64,000 nucleotides of DNA from Spirochaetota bacterium (GCA_018262985.1 JADFDI010000004.1:248001-312000), one strand, 5' to 3'. Shown: positions 34,011 through 42,648, numbered from the stretch's first letter. Numbers and translations: made by a program. The notes: generated from the letters alone by a model not told the origin.

Positions 34011-35636
34011 ATGAGCGACAGCACCCGCACCGCGGAAATCCGCGCCGCCATACTCGAAAGCGTCTTCCCCGACCTGCGCTACGGTGGAGACCCGGACATA
34101 GAGCGATACTTCGAGCTCCGCGAGGCCGGCCGCGTCGCCGACGCCCTGGCCGTCTACCACGGCAGGCTTCGCGCGCGCTACCCCGACGACGCGAAGCGCA
34201 TCGAGCTGCTCGGCTTGTACAGGCGGCGCGATCCGCGTTTCGCCGCGGCCTTGCGCCGGCAGCTGGACACCCTGGCGGATTCCCTGGTCGGCCGCGTCCG
34301 GCTGTCGATCGACGCCCTGCTGAGGCCGCTCGCGGGCGTCGGGGCGAACGACGCCTACGGTACGCTCAAGGCCGTCGAGCGGGTGGTCGACATGCTCCCG
34401 GCGGACGAGCTCGACGCGACCCGCGCGCTCGACATGCACGTGCGCCACGCCGCCCTGCTGGCGCACCGTCGGCCCCAAGTCGAGCGCCTCCGCTTCCTGG
34501 TCGGGGAGTTCTTCGCGCAGTCGCGCGAAGACGAGTACGGGGACGACGAACTCATGGCGCGCTCGTACGCCAAGGCCGAGGAGCTCCGCCGCGAGGCGGG
34601 GAAACGCAACTTCTTCGACATCTCGCGCATCGAGTTCTCGGAAGAGGACGTGGCGCGCATCGAGATACCCACCGGCATCGAGCGGCGCGAGGACCGTGTC
34701 CTGGCCTTCTGCCACAAGTACTGGTTGCGCGCGGCCGATCCCGGCTTCGAGCGGGTCGTCCACCTCTACTCCCGCAAGCACGGAACCCAGCACCACGCCG
34801 TCCTGCGCGCCATCCGCGTCGGGCGGGCGAAGCGCTACACCGACGACGAGATCCTCAACCTCGTCGACACGATCCTCTCATCGAGCTACAGCTACTCGGT
34901 GCAGGGCGACCTCTACATGCGCTCGGCGTGGAAGGCGCTCAAGGCGAGGCTCTACGGCGCGTCCGCCCCCGTCGCCGGCCCGGAGAGAAGGATACCGCCC
35001 TCGAAGGCGCGCGTCCCGGTCCGCGGCCCGGTCCCGAGAGCCGCTTCCGCGACCTCATCGGCGTCCGGATCCGCGCCCGGTTCCGGGAAGGGATCGGTCG
35101 AGGGCGCCGCATCCGCGACGCGCGAGGTTCCGATATCAAGGCCGGACGCCGGAGCGAATGCCGTAAAGCCGCGTCCGGCCTCCGTGCCGCGGGCCCTCGC
35201 GCCTGAAACCGTCGCGGCCGGTCCCGATGGTCGAGGCACGTTCCGGGCCAAAGGCCGATCCGCCGACGGCGGGGCGCTCGCGCCCTTGCCGAAGCCGCTC
35301 CGGCCGGCGCAGGAACTCCGCCCCGGCGGCTCGGTCTCGGACCGCCTGAGAAAGCTTTCCGGCCGGGCCTATGACGTCTATCGCGACAGCTTCGCCATCC
35401 AGGCTCCCGCCGCGGTCGAGGAAGCGCTGTCCTCCGTCAGGGGCAGGCGCAAGTCGATGTTCGACGACAGCGCGACCAAGGCCGAGAAGCTGGTGCTGGC
35501 CTTCCTCGCCCGCAACTACGCCAACCCGTTCATGGACTGGGAGGGTTCCGTCGAGCGCGCGAAGCTCGCGGAGCTCGGATACGAGCTGCCGAGCCTCGAG
35601 CCGGTCATCCTGGCCGCCTGGAAGCGGATGCGGTAA
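34011..35636 (+). CDS. unknown protein with disordered Ala/Pro/Ser-rich linker
   Basis: The 541-residue protein is not a family I recognise. Residues 1-320 are helical and charged, with 'LRYGGDPDIERYFELREAGR' near the start and 'KRYTDDEILNLVDTILSSSYSYS' near 285. Residues ~325-435 are a low-complexity linker rich in Ala, Pro, Ser and Gly. The last ~100 residues ('SDRLRKLSGRAYDVYRDSFAIQ' onwards) are helical again. There is no signal peptide. The ATG lies nine bases after a -10 element. The arrangement of two folded ends joined by a flexible linker suggests an adaptor; this is inference. Confidence 0.75.
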   Translation: MSDSTRTAEIRAAILESVFPDLRYGGDPDIERYFELREAGRVADALAVYHGRLRARYPDDAKRIELLGLYRRRDPRFAAALRRQLDTLADSLVGRVRLSIDALLRPLAGVGANDAYGTLKAVERVVDMLPADELDATRALDMHVRHAALLAHRRPQVERLRFLVGEFFAQSREDEYGDDELMARSYAKAEELRREAGKRNFFDISRIEFSEEDVARIEIPTGIERREDRVLAFCHKYWLRAADPGFERVVHLYSRKHGTQHHAVLRAIRVGRAKRYTDDEILNLVDTILSSSYSYSVQGDLYMRSAWKALKARLYGASAPVAGPERRIPPSKARVPVRGPVPRAASATSSASGSAPGSGKGSVEGAASATREVPISRPDAGANAVKPRPASVPRALAPETVAAGPDGRGTFRAKGRSADGGALAPLPKPLRPAQELRPGGSVSDRLRKLSGRAYDVYRDSFAIQAPAAVEEALSSVRGRRKSMFDDSATKAEKLVLAFLARNYANPFMDWEGSVERAKLAELGYELPSLEPVILAAWKRMR

Positions 35637-35693
35637 ACGGGGCGGAAGGACCCTGGCCCGGGCCGGCGCCCGCGGCGAACCCGACCGTCCGCG

Positions 35694-36281
35694 CTACAGG
35701 ATGGTGCGATGGCGGAAGCTGCGCGCGATGGTCAGGCGGTCGGCGTATTCGAGGTCGCCGCCGACGGGAATGCCCGTGGCCAGTCGACTGACGTTCGCGC
35801 CTGTCCCCTCCAGCGCCTTCTTCACGTAAAGCGCCGTGGTGTCGCCCTCCACCGTCGGATTGGTCGCCAGCACGACCTCGCGCACGCCCTCGTTCCGCAC
35901 CCGAGCCACCAGCGTCCCGATTCTGAGGCGCTCCGGCCCCACTCCGTCCAGCGGCGAGATGAGCCCGCCGAGCACGTGGTAGAGGCCCCGCCATTCGCGG
36001 CTGGCCTCGAGCGTCAGCACGTCCTGGGGCTGCTCGACCACGCAGACGGTCGAACGGTCGCGACGCGGATCGGAGCAGGCCTCGCAGGTATCGTCCTCGG
36101 CGTAGGCGCCGCAGACCGAACAGAGCCTGACCCGGGCCTGTATGCCCTCGATGCGCTCGGCCAGCGCGGCCGCGTACGAACCGTCGACGCGAAGCAGATG
36201 GAAGGCTATGCGGGCCGCGCTCTTCTTCCCGATGCCCGGCAGGCGCGACAGGAGCCCGACGAGCTCCTCGATGGCTTTCAA
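35694..36281 (-). CDS. recR: recombination mediator protein RecR
   Basis: The 195-residue protein has the RecR features in order: a helix-hairpin-helix 'LLSRLPGIGKKSAARIAFHLL', a four-Cys zinc finger (CSVCG...CEAC, residues ~54-68) and a Toprim domain with 'VVEQPQDVLTLE' and 'ATNPTVEGDTTALYV'. RecR works with RecO/RecF to load RecA at gaps. The start is a TTG that overlaps the stop of ybaB as TTGA, so translation is probably coupled. It is the last gene of the dnaX-ybaB-recR operon, an order conserved in many bacteria. Confidence 0.93.
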   Translation of the reverse strand: MKAIEELVGLLSRLPGIGKKSAARIAFHLLRVDGSYAAALAERIEGIQARVRLCSVCGAYAEDDTCEACSDPRRDRSTVCVVEQPQDVLTLEASREWRGLYHVLGGLISPLDGVGPERLRIGTLVARVRNEGVREVVLATNPTVEGDTTALYVKKALEGTGANVSRLATGIPVGGDLEYADRLTIARSFRHRTIL

Positions 36282-36619
36282 GCGCCCGCCCCGCCGAACA
36301 GGCCCCCGACGCCCGGAAGACCCATGCCCTGGGCGCCCGCTCCGAATTCCGATTGCATGCGCTCGCGGAGACGGCCGACGGCGTCGTTGTACGCGGCGCG
36401 CACAAGGTCGTTCAACATGGGCACCTCCGCCGGATCGACGACCTCGGGGGAGATGACGACGGATTTCATGGCGAAGTCGCCGTTCAGCACGACCTTCACC
36501 ATGCCGCCGCCCGCCGAGCCCTCGACTTCCAGCTCGAGCATCCTGGCCCGCATCTGGAGCGCCATCTCCTCCATCCGCCTCGGATCGCCGAACATCTTCA
36601 TGACGTCGTTCAGGTTCAT
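36278..36619 (-). CDS. ybaB: YbaB/EbfC nucleoid-associated protein
   Basis: The 113-residue protein matches the YbaB/EbfC family: 'MRARMLELEVEGSAGGGMVKVVLNGDFAMKSVVISPEVVD' spans the conserved core. It binds DNA as a dimer and is often encoded between dnaX and recR, as here. The C-terminal tail is Gly-rich. A strong GGAGGGAGG ribosome site precedes the ATG, which also overlaps the dnaX stop by 4 bp. In Borrelia the homologue EbfC is a DNA-bending global regulator. Confidence 0.92.
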   Translation of the reverse strand: MNLNDVMKMFGDPRRMEEMALQMRARMLELEVEGSAGGGMVKVVLNGDFAMKSVVISPEVVDPAEVPMLNDLVRAAYNDAVGRLRERMQSEFGAGAQGMGLPGVGGLFGGAGA

Positions 36620-38637
36620 CGAGTTCCTCCCTCCTGGTTCGCGCGGCCCCCCGGATGATCGCCCGGGACAGGCGGCACGCGACGGCCCCGGAACACCCGC
36701 TCGACGAGCTCCACCGGATCGGGCCCGCCTTCGGACCGCGTCGACGCGCGAGCCGTTCCGGCTTCGGGAACGTCGGGGCCCGGCCGTTCCGTGGCGGCGC
36801 CCTGGCGCCTCAGGGGCCTGATGTCGACCGAAAGCCCGGAGCCGCCGGCCTCGCCCACGCGCTTCGAAACCAGGGCCAGCTCGGCGCGCGCCATGTTCTC
36901 CTCGTAGGGACGCTCGAATTCGATCACGAGCTTCTCGCCTTCGACGCGCCATGCGACGGCCTTCTCGAGCGCTCCGGCGAGCACGAAATCCGCCTTGCGT
37001 AGAAGCGCGAGCGTGGCCTCGCGGATGGCCGCGGCGTCGGGACGAGCGACGGCGGGGTTTCCGTCGGGAGGGGCGGAATCGTGGCGGACGGCGTCGGGGC
37101 GTGGGCTAGGGGCGGATCGCGCCTCGCGCGGAAAGGCCGCGGCCTCGTCGGAGCCGTCGTCCCCGTCGGCGTCGCCGTCCTCGTCGAACACCGAAGAGCC
37201 GGGTGGCGGCTGGACGACCGCGGGCGTCGCGCGCGGCTTCGCCAGCGCGGCGGCCGGAATCGCGAGCCCGGAGTCGGAAGAGCCGGCGGCATGCCCGGAC
37301 GCGGCTAGGTCCGGTCCCCGGGCGCCGGGTTCGCGGCGTTCTTCGCTCAGACCATCGTGGCGTTCAGGCTTTTTTTTTTCGCCGAGGTCCTCGGGATCGA
37401 CCGAGCGCATGGCTTCGGCGAACCTTACGGCCCCGGAGCTCGCGGCCGCTTCCGGCGGTACGGACGCGGAGGAGGGCGCGGACGCCGCGGCGCCGGATCG
37501 GAGCCAGGCGCGCAGCTCGTCCACCGCGCGCGCGGCCTCGGCGGCAGTCACCGCGGCGGCCAGGCCCGACAGCCGCGACACCGCCAGCTCTAGCTCGAAG
37601 CGCGGATCCACGGAAGTCCTCAGGTCGCGGTGCAGCTGGAGGAGGCCCGCGAGCGCGCGCTCGATCTTCTCGGGGCTCAGGGCGTCGACGACCGCGCGAT
37701 CGAAGGCGGAAGCGGGAGCGCCGAGCAAGCCGGGCTTCTCCACGCCGTTCCTGAGGAAAAGCACGGCGCGCCAGTACTCCACGGCGTCCACCACCCATTG
37801 CTCGGGCGAGACGCCGCGGTCGAGGAGGGCGTCGAGCCGCTCGAGGGCGGTCGCCCGCTCGCCCTTCACGCAGGCGGACATCAGCTCGTTCATGCGGTCG
37901 AGCCCGACCAGGCCCAGCTTGTCGCGAATCTTCGCCGCCGTCAGCTTGCCGTCGGAGAAGGCCGCCACCTGGTCGAACAGCGTGTACGCGTCGCGGAGCG
38001 ACCCCGTCGCCTCCTTGGCGATCCAGAGCAGGGCTTCCTCGTCGGCCTCCGCCCCGATCTCGGTCGCGGCCTCGCGGAGGAGCCTCGCGATGGTCTCGAG
38101 GGGAATGAGGCGGAAGGCGAATTGCTGGCAGCGGCTCTTGATGGTGGCCGGCACCTTGTGCAGCTCGGTGGTGGCGAAGACGAAGACGACGTAGGGCGGC
38201 GGTTCCTCGATGGTCTTGAGCAGCGCGTTGAAGGCGCTGTTCGAGAGCATGTGGACCTCGTCGATGATGTAGATCTTGTAGCGGCTCGAGTTCGGCGGGA
38301 AGAGCACCTCGTCCTTGATCTGGCGGACGTTGTCGACGCTCGTGTTCGACGCGCCGTCGATCTCGATGACGTCCATGCTCGAACCCGCGCGGATGGCCTT
38401 GCAGTTGTCGCACTCGCCGCACGGTTCGGCGGTCGGTCCCTTGGCGCAGTTGAGCGAACGCGCGAGGATGCGGGCGGTGCTGGTCTTGCCGCAGCCGCGG
38501 GGACCGGAGAACAGGTACGCGTGCGCGATGCGCCCCGACTCGATCGTCGAGCGCAGGGTTGCCGAGACGAACTCCTGGCCTGCCAGCTCGCCGAAGCTGC
38601 GGGGGCGTTTTCGCGACGCGGTGATCTCGTAGGGCAT
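36616..38637 (-). CDS. dnaX: DNA polymerase III subunit gamma/tau (DnaX)
   Basis: The 673-residue tau form has Walker A 'GPRGCGKTSTARI' near residue 45, a zinc site with 'CAKGPTAEPCGECDNC', the box 'IDEVHML' near 125 and sensor 'SRCQQF' near 170. It is the motor subunit of the sliding-clamp loader. After residue ~385 a disordered Ala/Glu/Pro-rich region leads to a C-terminal domain (~545-673). A run of ten A residues at codons 420-423 contains the heptamer A AAA AAG. A -1 shift there gives Ala then TGA, making a 424-residue gamma form, as in E. coli. It leads the dnaX-ybaB-recR operon, directly after the SRP RNA gene. Confidence 0.93.
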   Translation of the reverse strand: MPYEITASRKRPRSFGELAGQEFVSATLRSTIESGRIAHAYLFSGPRGCGKTSTARILARSLNCAKGPTAEPCGECDNCKAIRAGSSMDVIEIDGASNTSVDNVRQIKDEVLFPPNSSRYKIYIIDEVHMLSNSAFNALLKTIEEPPPYVVFVFATTELHKVPATIKSRCQQFAFRLIPLETIARLLREAATEIGAEADEEALLWIAKEATGSLRDAYTLFDQVAAFSDGKLTAAKIRDKLGLVGLDRMNELMSACVKGERATALERLDALLDRGVSPEQWVVDAVEYWRAVLFLRNGVEKPGLLGAPASAFDRAVVDALSPEKIERALAGLLQLHRDLRTSVDPRFELELAVSRLSGLAAAVTAAEAARAVDELRAWLRSGAAASAPSSASVPPEAAASSGAVRFAEAMRSVDPEDLGEKKKPERHDGLSEERREPGARGPDLAASGHAAGSSDSGLAIPAAALAKPRATPAVVQPPPGSSVFDEDGDADGDDGSDEAAAFPREARSAPSPRPDAVRHDSAPPDGNPAVARPDAAAIREATLALLRKADFVLAGALEKAVAWRVEGEKLVIEFERPYEENMARAELALVSKRVGEAGGSGLSVDIRPLRRQGAATERPGPDVPEAGTARASTRSEGGPDPVELVERVFRGRRVPPVPGDHPGGRANQEGGTR
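37364..37380 (-). promoter_or_regulatory. programmed -1 frameshift or slippage site in dnaX
   Basis: The coding strand reads G, ten As, then GCCTGA. The zero frame uses GAA AAA AAA AAG. The heptamer A AAA AAG allows a -1 shift that reaches TGA after one more codon (GCC). A GAGG element about ten bases upstream could act as the stimulating Shine-Dalgarno-like site. The resulting short form would keep the clamp-loader domains and lose the tau tail. Confidence 0.7.
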
Positions 38638-38753
38638 GCGCGGAGGATAGCACGGAGGGGAGTACGCGGCAAGGACGGCGACGCGGCGAAACCGATCCGT
38701 CGGGAGCCGTTTCGAGAACCTTGGCCGGAGGGATTACGATTGGCAATCGGATG

Positions 38754-38775
38754 GGAAGGAAGGAAGGAAGGAAGG
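38754..38775. repeat. GGAA microsatellite
   Basis: Five and a half copies of GGAA lie directly beyond the 3' end of the SRP RNA gene. Read on the minus strand it is a CCTT run, which could assist termination or vary in length. Confidence 0.85.
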
Positions 38776-38777
38776 CG

Positions 38778-38898
38778 CTCGAGCGCTCGAAGCCAGGCTT
38801 GCCGCGACTCAGCGCCTACCGCGTACCGTTGCTCCCTTCCGGGCCTGGCGGGGTTTCGCGGCGGCCGCTAGCGCGGGGCCTGGCTTCAAACGCTCGAG
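38778..38898 (-). ncRNA. ffs: signal recognition particle RNA (4.5S/small SRP RNA)
   Basis: The minus-strand RNA has the conserved SRP domain IV: 'CAGGCCCGGAAGGGAGCA' with the GGAA tetraloop and the internal loop that binds Ffh. The two ends pair over more than 15 bases (CTCGAGCG...GCCAGGC with GCCTGGC...CGCTCGAG), giving a ~120-nt hairpin. It guides Ffh to ribosomes making membrane and secreted proteins. It lies between the tRNA cluster and dnaX, an arrangement also known in Bacillus. Ends are estimated from base pairing. Confidence 0.92.
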
Positions 38899-38908
38899 TC
38901 GGCCGGTA

Positions 38909-38994
38909 CGGAGAGAGAGGGATTCGAACCCTCGGTGCCTTGTGAGCACGCACGCTTTCCAAGCGTGGACCTTAAACCACTCGGACATCTCTCC
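38909..38994 (-). tRNA. tRNA-Ser (GGA)
   Basis: The cloverleaf has a 7-bp acceptor GGAGAGA/TCTCTCC, a long variable arm, the T loop TTCGAAT and discriminator G, all typical of serine tRNAs. The anticodon loop reads TTGGAAA, giving GGA. CCA is not encoded. Confidence 0.95.
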
Positions 38995-39035
38995 GGGCAT
39001 GGGAAACGTCGCCATTATTAAATCCGGTGAATCAT

Positions 39036-39122
39036 CGGAGAGAGAGGGATTCGAACCCTCGGAACCCTTACGGGTTCAACGGTTTTCGAGACCGCCCGAT
39101 TCAACCGCTCTCGCATCTCTCC
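39036..39122 (-). tRNA. tRNA-Ser (CGA)
   Basis: The acceptor stem GGAGAGA/TCTCTCC and a long variable arm are those of a serine tRNA. The anticodon loop is CTCGAAA, giving CGA, with discriminator G. CCA is not encoded. Confidence 0.95.
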
Positions 39123-39129
39123 AAGACGA

Positions 39130-39203
39130 TGAGGCTAAGAGGATTCGAACCTCCGACCTTCAGATCCGCAATCTGGCGCTCTATCCAGCTGAGCTATAGC
39201 CTC
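39130..39203 (-). tRNA. tRNA-Arg (GCG)
   Basis: The cloverleaf has acceptor GAGGCTA/TAGCCTC, a D loop with A20 (an arginine identity base), the anticodon loop TTGCGGA and discriminator A. The anticodon is GCG rather than the ACG normally edited to inosine by TadA in bacteria. The first pair of the anticodon stem is a C-A mismatch. CCA is not encoded. Confidence 0.9.
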
Positions 39204-39232
39204 GTCTATGTAAACCCCCGAAGGGGAAAGAA

Positions 39233-39391
39233 AACCGGAGAGGGGGGATTCGGTTCTCGTCGCTTCCATCACGGAAGCTTCCTCGAACCCGCCTCGGCCC
39301 CCTGTCGGCGGCATCCCTGCCGCCTCTTCCTCCCTATCGGTCGGCGGGGGCCTCGGTTCGAATCCCCCATCTTCCGACAGCGTCGATCTAC
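39233..39391. other. tRNA-Ser 3'-end duplicate and degenerate insert between tRNA genes
   Basis: This spacer begins with about 19 bases nearly identical to the 3' end of the next tRNA-Ser gene (accggagag then gggggattcg) but lacks the rest of a cloverleaf. A hairpin GGCGGCA-tccc-TGCCGCC lies in its middle, and a TTCGAATCCCCC piece near its right end resembles a T arm on the opposite strand. It looks like a tRNA remnant, an unequal-recombination scar or a decayed attachment site. Confidence 0.45.
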
Positions 39392-39479
<88 letters not shown>

Positions 39480-39497
39480 AAACCGGTCGTACGGATC

Positions 39498-39582
39498 CGG
39501 AGCAGGTGGGATTCGAACCCACGGAGCCTTTCGGCTCGGCGGTTTTCAAGACCGCTTCCTTCGACCGCTCGGACACCGCTCC
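39498..39582 (-). tRNA. tRNA-Ser (TGA)
   Basis: The acceptor GGAGCGG pairs with CTGCTCC, with a long variable arm and discriminator G. The anticodon loop CTTGAAA gives TGA. It is the first gene after the cluster promoter. CCA is not encoded. Confidence 0.95.
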
Positions 39583-39597
39583 AACACGCGGAGCCCC

Positions 39598-39627
39598 ACC
39601 ATAGCGAGGGCGGCCGGCCTTTGTCAA
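39598..39627 (-). promoter_or_regulatory. strong promoter of the tRNA-ffs cluster
   Basis: On the minus strand, consensus TTGACA and TATGGT are separated by 18 bp, ending 16 bases before the first tRNA. The five tRNAs and possibly ffs could be read from it. Confidence 0.65.
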
Positions 39628-39653
39628 GCGGGGCGGAGGGGCGGGAAGCCGCG

Positions 39654-40142
39654 TCAGTCGACCAGGTAGCGCCCGATCTCCTTGAGCTCGGGTATCCTGG
39701 ATAGCACGGTCGGCCTGACGCCGGCGTCCTCCCTGTCGAGGGCCGCCACCTTGGTGAACAGGTCATTGACCATGTCGGACAGCAGCTTGAGGTTCGAGTC
39801 GAAGTTGTTGACGGCCATGTCCCGGAGGACCCGGTCGGAATCGGAGACCCGTTGGCCGCGCGAGGCGCCCGCGAGCATGCGGAGGTTCGGCGCGACCTGG
39901 CGGCGCGACTGGTACACGAAGCGCGCCATGGCGAGTATCTGCATATAGAGCTCGTCGAGATGGTAGCCCTGGTATCGGTAGTTCGCCACCTTCTCGGTCA
40001 TCTCCTCGATCAGGGCCCATCCGTTCCCCTCGATGGACATGGTCGAGAGCGCGTGCCGCGTGAAGCGGTTCGCGATGTTGGTGCGGTAATGGTGGCCGAT
40101 CTTCTCGAGCAACGAAAAAATCTCGGGTTCCTTGACTTGCAT
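39654..40142 (-). CDS. conserved helical protein of unknown function
   Basis: The 162-residue product is almost wholly helical: 'EPEIFSLLEKIGHHYRTNIANRF', 'YQGYHLDELYMQILAMARFVYQSRRQ' and 'NNFDSNLKLLSDMVNDLFTKV'. There is no signal peptide and no known motif. The pattern suggests a four-helix bundle. I do not recognise the family; similar small helical proteins occur in spirochaetes. It is transcribed toward the tRNA cluster and its stop lies ~26 bp from the cluster promoter. Confidence 0.7.
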   Translation of the reverse strand: MQVKEPEIFSLLEKIGHHYRTNIANRFTRHALSTMSIEGNGWALIEEMTEKVANYRYQGYHLDELYMQILAMARFVYQSRRQVAPNLRMLAGASRGQRVSDSDRVLRDMAVNNFDSNLKLLSDMVNDLFTKVAALDREDAGVRPTVLSRIPELKEIGRYLVD

Positions 40143-40274
40143 GGGGCTGAAGTATAGCCCGAAGCCCCGTCCGTCGCTACCTATTTTGGTGAAAATGGAA
40201 GGAATTTGAACGCGCGGGACCTATCCACCGGCGGCGGCTTGATCGCGGCGGCCGGCGCGCGGTACGGTTCCTCC

Positions 40275-41534
40275 ATGCGCTCCACCCGGACCACCGCCGC
40301 CGCCCGGCTCGCCGCGCTCTCCGCGCTCGCGACGGCCCTCCTCTCGGCTTCCTGTTCGGCGAGGCCGACCGAAATCTGGACCGACCGCCCCGAGCTCGCG
40401 GTATACGCCTCGGCGTTCAACGCCTCGCAGCAACGATACCGGGTGGTGGTCCGCCACCACGACGCCCTGTCCGAAGCGGTCTCGGCCGCCCGCAGGAAGC
40501 CCGCCCTCGTCATCGGAAGCTACCTTCGCTCGGAGTCGTTCAGGAAGCAGCTCGTCTCGCTCGACTACCTGTTCGGCGAGCTCGCCATAAACCAGTCGCT
40601 CTTCTATCCGGAGCTGCTCGCCAAGGGCAATGTCGACGGTCGCCAGCTCCTCCTGCCGCTTTCGTTCAACCTCCCCATGGTGACCTTCCGCGACGTCGAT
40701 CCCGCGCCGCTGGGCGTCGGAACGGTGGCCTCGCTCGCCGAACTGGAACCCGCGGCCCTCGCCTTCAACCGAAAGTCCGGGCGCGATTACGTCGCCATGG
40801 GCTTCTCCCCGCGCTGGGACGGCGAAACGATGCTGCTGGCCGCCTGGGCTTCGGGCGTCTCCTTCCGCGAGGGGACGCCGCTCGCCTGGAGCGACGAAGG
40901 CCTCGACAAGGCGCTCGGGACGCTCCGCGATTGGGCCTCCCGGGTGAATGGGTCGATAGAAGCCGAGGACGACTTCCACTTCAAGTACCTCTATCTGCCC
41001 TCCTACGCGTCGGTGCTGGAAAAGCGCACGCTCTTCGCGGTGCTGCGCTCCGACAGCTTCTTCCTCGTGCCGGAGGCTTCCAGGGGGCTGCTCGACTTCC
41101 GCTGGTACGGTGAAGGCGGAAAGATTCCCGTGCTCGGGGACGCGGTCTGGGCCGGCATACTCCGGAGCGGCGACGGCAAGCAGGGCGCCGAGGCCTTCCT
41201 CGGCTGGCTCTTCTCCGAGGCGACGCAGGCCGAACTCCTGCAGTCCTCGAAGCGGCTCCGGCTGACGGAGAGCGTGTTCGGCATCGCCGGGGGCTTCTCG
41301 TCCCTCTCGGCCGTCAACGACCGCTGGTTCCCGCTGGTGTATCCGGCCATGGAAGGAAGGACGGTCGCGGGACCGAACCTCGTCGCGCCGAACATCCTGC
41401 CTCTCGACTGGCCGTCGATCGAGGCCGAGGTCGCGATCCCCTTCCTGGAAACGGCTTCCGGCCGCAACCCGCCCGAGGACGCCCGCTCGGATTTCCGGCG
41501 GAGGCTCGCGGAATGGGCGTCGAAGCGAAAATAG
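40275..41534 (+). CDS. extracellular solute-binding-like lipoprotein
   Basis: The 419-residue protein has an N-terminal signal and lipobox 'LSASC' (Cys near residue 27). It reads like a type-1 periplasmic binding protein: 'TDRPELAVYASAFNASQQ', 'VTFRDVDPAPLGVGTVASLAEL', 'VLGDAVWAGILRSGDGKQGAEAFLGWLFSEATQAEL'. Sugar or other small-molecule binding for an ABC importer is the usual role, but no permease lies next to it. The ATG has no good ribosome site. A TTG at 40206 with GGAAGG upstream would add 23 residues before the signal helix and is a real alternative. Confidence 0.72.
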   Translation: MRSTRTTAAARLAALSALATALLSASCSARPTEIWTDRPELAVYASAFNASQQRYRVVVRHHDALSEAVSAARRKPALVIGSYLRSESFRKQLVSLDYLFGELAINQSLFYPELLAKGNVDGRQLLLPLSFNLPMVTFRDVDPAPLGVGTVASLAELEPAALAFNRKSGRDYVAMGFSPRWDGETMLLAAWASGVSFREGTPLAWSDEGLDKALGTLRDWASRVNGSIEAEDDFHFKYLYLPSYASVLEKRTLFAVLRSDSFFLVPEASRGLLDFRWYGEGGKIPVLGDAVWAGILRSGDGKQGAEAFLGWLFSEATQAELLQSSKRLRLTESVFGIAGGFSSLSAVNDRWFPLVYPAMEGRTVAGPNLVAPNILPLDWPSIEAEVAIPFLETASGRNPPEDARSDFRRRLAEWASKRK

Positions 41535-41585
41535 AAACCCGCGATGCCCGTCCGCGGAGGCGCTACCGGCTCGCCCCGTCCGCCT

Positions 41586-42566
41586 TCATAGCGCGCGGGC
41601 TTCCCAGGCGCCGAAGACCGAGTCCCACTCGGGGCGCGTCGACGCCTTGACCGCCTCGGAGCGCAGCGCGGCGCCCCAGGTCGCGCCCTTGGTATAGGCG
41701 CAGAAAGCCTTCCGGAATTCCGCGCCCGCTATCCGTTCGCCGAGGAAGCGGACCGAAAGCTCGTAGTGCCGGCGCGCTGCCGCGATTCGCTCCGCCCAGC
41801 CGACCTCGAGGCGCTTGCCCGAGCGGAGCAGCGACTTGGCCTCCGCGAAAATGAAGGGATTGCCGATGGCGCCGCGCGCGACCATGACGCCGGCGACCCC
41901 GGTTTCGGCGAACATGCGCGCGGCGTCCCCGGCGGAGAAGACGTCGCCCGAACCGAACACGGGCACGCTCGAGGCCTCGACCAGGGCCTTGAGGGCCGAC
42001 CAGTCGGCCTTGCCGGAATAGCCCTGCTCCCGCGTGCGGGCGTGCAGGGTGACCGCGGCGGCGCCCGCGCCGATGGCGGCGGCCGCCGCCTCGAGGTAAT
42101 TGACCGAGGAGTCGTCCCAGCCGAGCCGGATCTTCACGGTGACGGGAGCGCCCTGGGCGTCGCGGACCGCGCGCACGATGGCGGCGATGCGCGCGGGGTC
42201 CTTCATCAGGGCGGAACCCGCGCCGGTCTTGACGATCTTGGGCACCGGGCAGCCGCAGTTGATGTCGACGAGGAGCGGGGCGTAGCCCTCGAGCATGGCG
42301 GCGGCGCGGGCCATGACGATCGGCGAGGAGCCGAAAATCTGGATGGCGTAGGCCTTCTCGTTCTCCGCGCGCGCGAGGAGGGGCCTGGTCTTCTCCGAGC
42401 CGCGCGTCAGGGCCTCGGAGCTGACCATCTCGGTGAAGGCCAGGTCGCAGCCGTGGTCGGCGCAGACCGAGCGGTAGGCCGCGTCGGAGTAGCCCGCGAC
42501 CGGGGCGAGGAAAAGGCGCCCCGGAAGCGTGGCGCCGGCGAGTTCGAGCGGTGCGTCGTGATCCAT
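41586..42566 (-). CDS. dus: tRNA-dihydrouridine synthase
   Basis: The 326-residue flavoenzyme reduces uridines in tRNA D loops. Visible features are the N-terminal 'LAPVAGYSDAAYRSVCADHG', the catalytic Cys in 'INCGCPVPKIVKTGAGSALM' near residue 100, 'KIRLGWDDSS' near 145, 'HARTREQGYSGKADW' near 175 and 'GSGDVFSAGDAARMF' near 205, all in an FMN-binding TIM barrel. Which D-loop position it modifies cannot be told. It stands as a separate unit with the TatD-like gene 82 bp upstream on the same strand. Confidence 0.92.
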   Translation of the reverse strand: MDHDAPLELAGATLPGRLFLAPVAGYSDAAYRSVCADHGCDLAFTEMVSSEALTRGSEKTRPLLARAENEKAYAIQIFGSSPIVMARAAAMLEGYAPLLVDINCGCPVPKIVKTGAGSALMKDPARIAAIVRAVRDAQGAPVTVKIRLGWDDSSVNYLEAAAAAIGAGAAAVTLHARTREQGYSGKADWSALKALVEASSVPVFGSGDVFSAGDAARMFAETGVAGVMVARGAIGNPFIFAEAKSLLRSGKRLEVGWAERIAAARRHYELSVRFLGERIAGAEFRKAFCAYTKGATWGAALRSEAVKASTRPEWDSVFGAWEARAL

Positions 42567-42648
42567 TTCGGTTAAGTACTCCGGCGGCGCCCGGGACGGC
42601 GCCGGGTCGCCGCGCGGAAGACGGTCCTCCGCGCGGCGCGAGGCGGCG

